Shown: positions 5,241-5,447 of the stretch, piece after piece
Layout: each line of letters starts with the position of its first letter
Position numbering within the stretch: position 1 is the first letter of the stretch
Origin: Pseudomonadota bacterium
GTDB lineage: Bacteria > Pseudomonadota > Gammaproteobacteria > Acidithiobacillales > Acidithiobacillaceae
Direction of reading: 5' to 3'
Assembly: GCA_021840785.1 (NCBI GenBank)
Contig: JAKBXD010000132.1
Coordinates: 1 to 5,447 of the forward strand
Length of the DNA stretch: 5,447 bases
Notes under the pieces: model-generated
The model's database searches: none
Told to the model about the DNA's origin: nothing
The model's input: only the letters and a program-made list of their open reading frames with translations
Translations under genes and position numbers: made by a program

Positions 5241-5447
5241 CACTTGGTCCCGAGCGTATTGGCATCCTGCTTGTCCGGCCACCAGCAGGACTGGCAGCCC
5301 TCGCACTTGAAAAAGGCATCGCCCTTCTTCGTCTTCAGGGTGATGGTCAGCTTCTTGCAGTCCGGGCAGGCGGGGCCAGTCTTTTGTCCGACGCCCCGCG
5401 TTTTTCCGGTAGACGCCTTACCCCGCGCGCTCGTGGCGGACCGCGCT
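5216..5447 (-). CDS. C-terminal zinc-ribbon of a topoisomerase-like protein (5' partial)
   Basis: The frame is open from the window's right edge and ends at TAG 5218-5216, giving about 76 residues. A Lys/Arg/Gly/Thr-rich linker leads into a cysteine motif: CPDC, then 17 residues, then CEGCQSC (Cys-x2-Cys-x17-Cys-x5-Cys with one extra internal Cys), with FF just before the third ligand and WWPD after the last. This spacing fits the C4 zinc-finger repeats at the C-terminus of type IA topoisomerases, which help bind single-stranded DNA. Such proteins are common on plasmids and integrative conjugative elements as well as in chromosomes. The catalytic part is outside the window, so the identity of the full protein is inferred; another zinc-ribbon DNA-binding protein is possible. 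The last few codons overlap the palindromic repeat, so the natural C-terminus may have been changed by the repeat or a rearrangement. Confidence 0.6.
   Translation of the reverse strand, partial: ARSATSARGKASTGKTRGVGQKTGPACPDCKKLTITLKTKKGDAFFKCEGCQSCWWPDKQDANTLGTKWGDRSSSR
5399..5415 (+). repeat. Fourth copy of the 17-bp motif, inside the zinc-ribbon coding region
   Basis: CGTTTTTCCGGTAGACG matches the reverse complement of the 5213-5229 core at 15 of 17 positions. It lies within coding sequence (it codes for the STGKT linker region on the - strand). Confidence 0.5.

Noticed and set aside
4432..5415. CRISPR array or integron attC sites as explanation of the repeated motif
   Set aside because: Copies are irregularly spaced, vary in orientation, overlap coding sequence, and lack the attC core GTTRRRY/RYYYAAC.

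Overview
The window looks like the distal part of a proteobacterial chromosomal cellulose-biosynthesis (bcs) operon on the + strand, meeting, tail to tail, a decayed mobile or defence-island region on the - strand. The left third is GC-rich and has the bcsC-bcsZ order typical of Beta/Gammaproteobacteria and Acidithiobacillia. An acidithiobacillus-like host is possible, but the sequence alone does not fix the genus.

+ strand (1-3934): the 3' end of bcsC (outer-membrane cellulose-export porin, beta-barrel end), then bcsZ (GH8 periplasmic endoglucanase) 29 nt later. After a 44-nt gap comes a diguanylate cyclase with intact GGDEF and I-site motifs, then two small genes of unknown family. The first of these starts inside the cyclase stop codon (ATGA overlap); the second has its own strong Shine-Dalgarno site. 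No terminator is visible between them, so bcsC-bcsZ-dgc-orf-orf can be read as one transcription unit. Cyclic di-GMP activates BcsA in known systems, so a cyclase encoded next to the cellulose machinery is a plausible local activator. The cyclase and the two small genes are clearly AT-richer than bcsC/bcsZ, suggesting a separate origin. The BcsZ homologue carries Asn where E. coli BcsZ has its general base Asp243.

Junction (3935-4059): a short intergenic region with a perfect 10-bp hairpin, lying between convergent genes.

- strand (5447-4060): from right to left, the C-terminal zinc-ribbon end of a protein resembling a type IA topoisomerase; a scrap of a type I restriction methylase (HsdM-like); a frameshifted small gene overlapping the next start by TGATG; the first ~40 codons of an AbiEii-like nucleotidyltransferase fused to unrelated sequence; and a 109-codon orphan ORF. 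The degraded stretch is bracketed by an inverted repeat (4432-4455 / 5213-5240). Its 17-bp near-palindromic core recurs four times between 4439 and 5415 and was not noticed elsewhere in the window. This repeat family, the odd BcsZ active site and the unknown small genes downstream of the cyclase are the points most worth following up.
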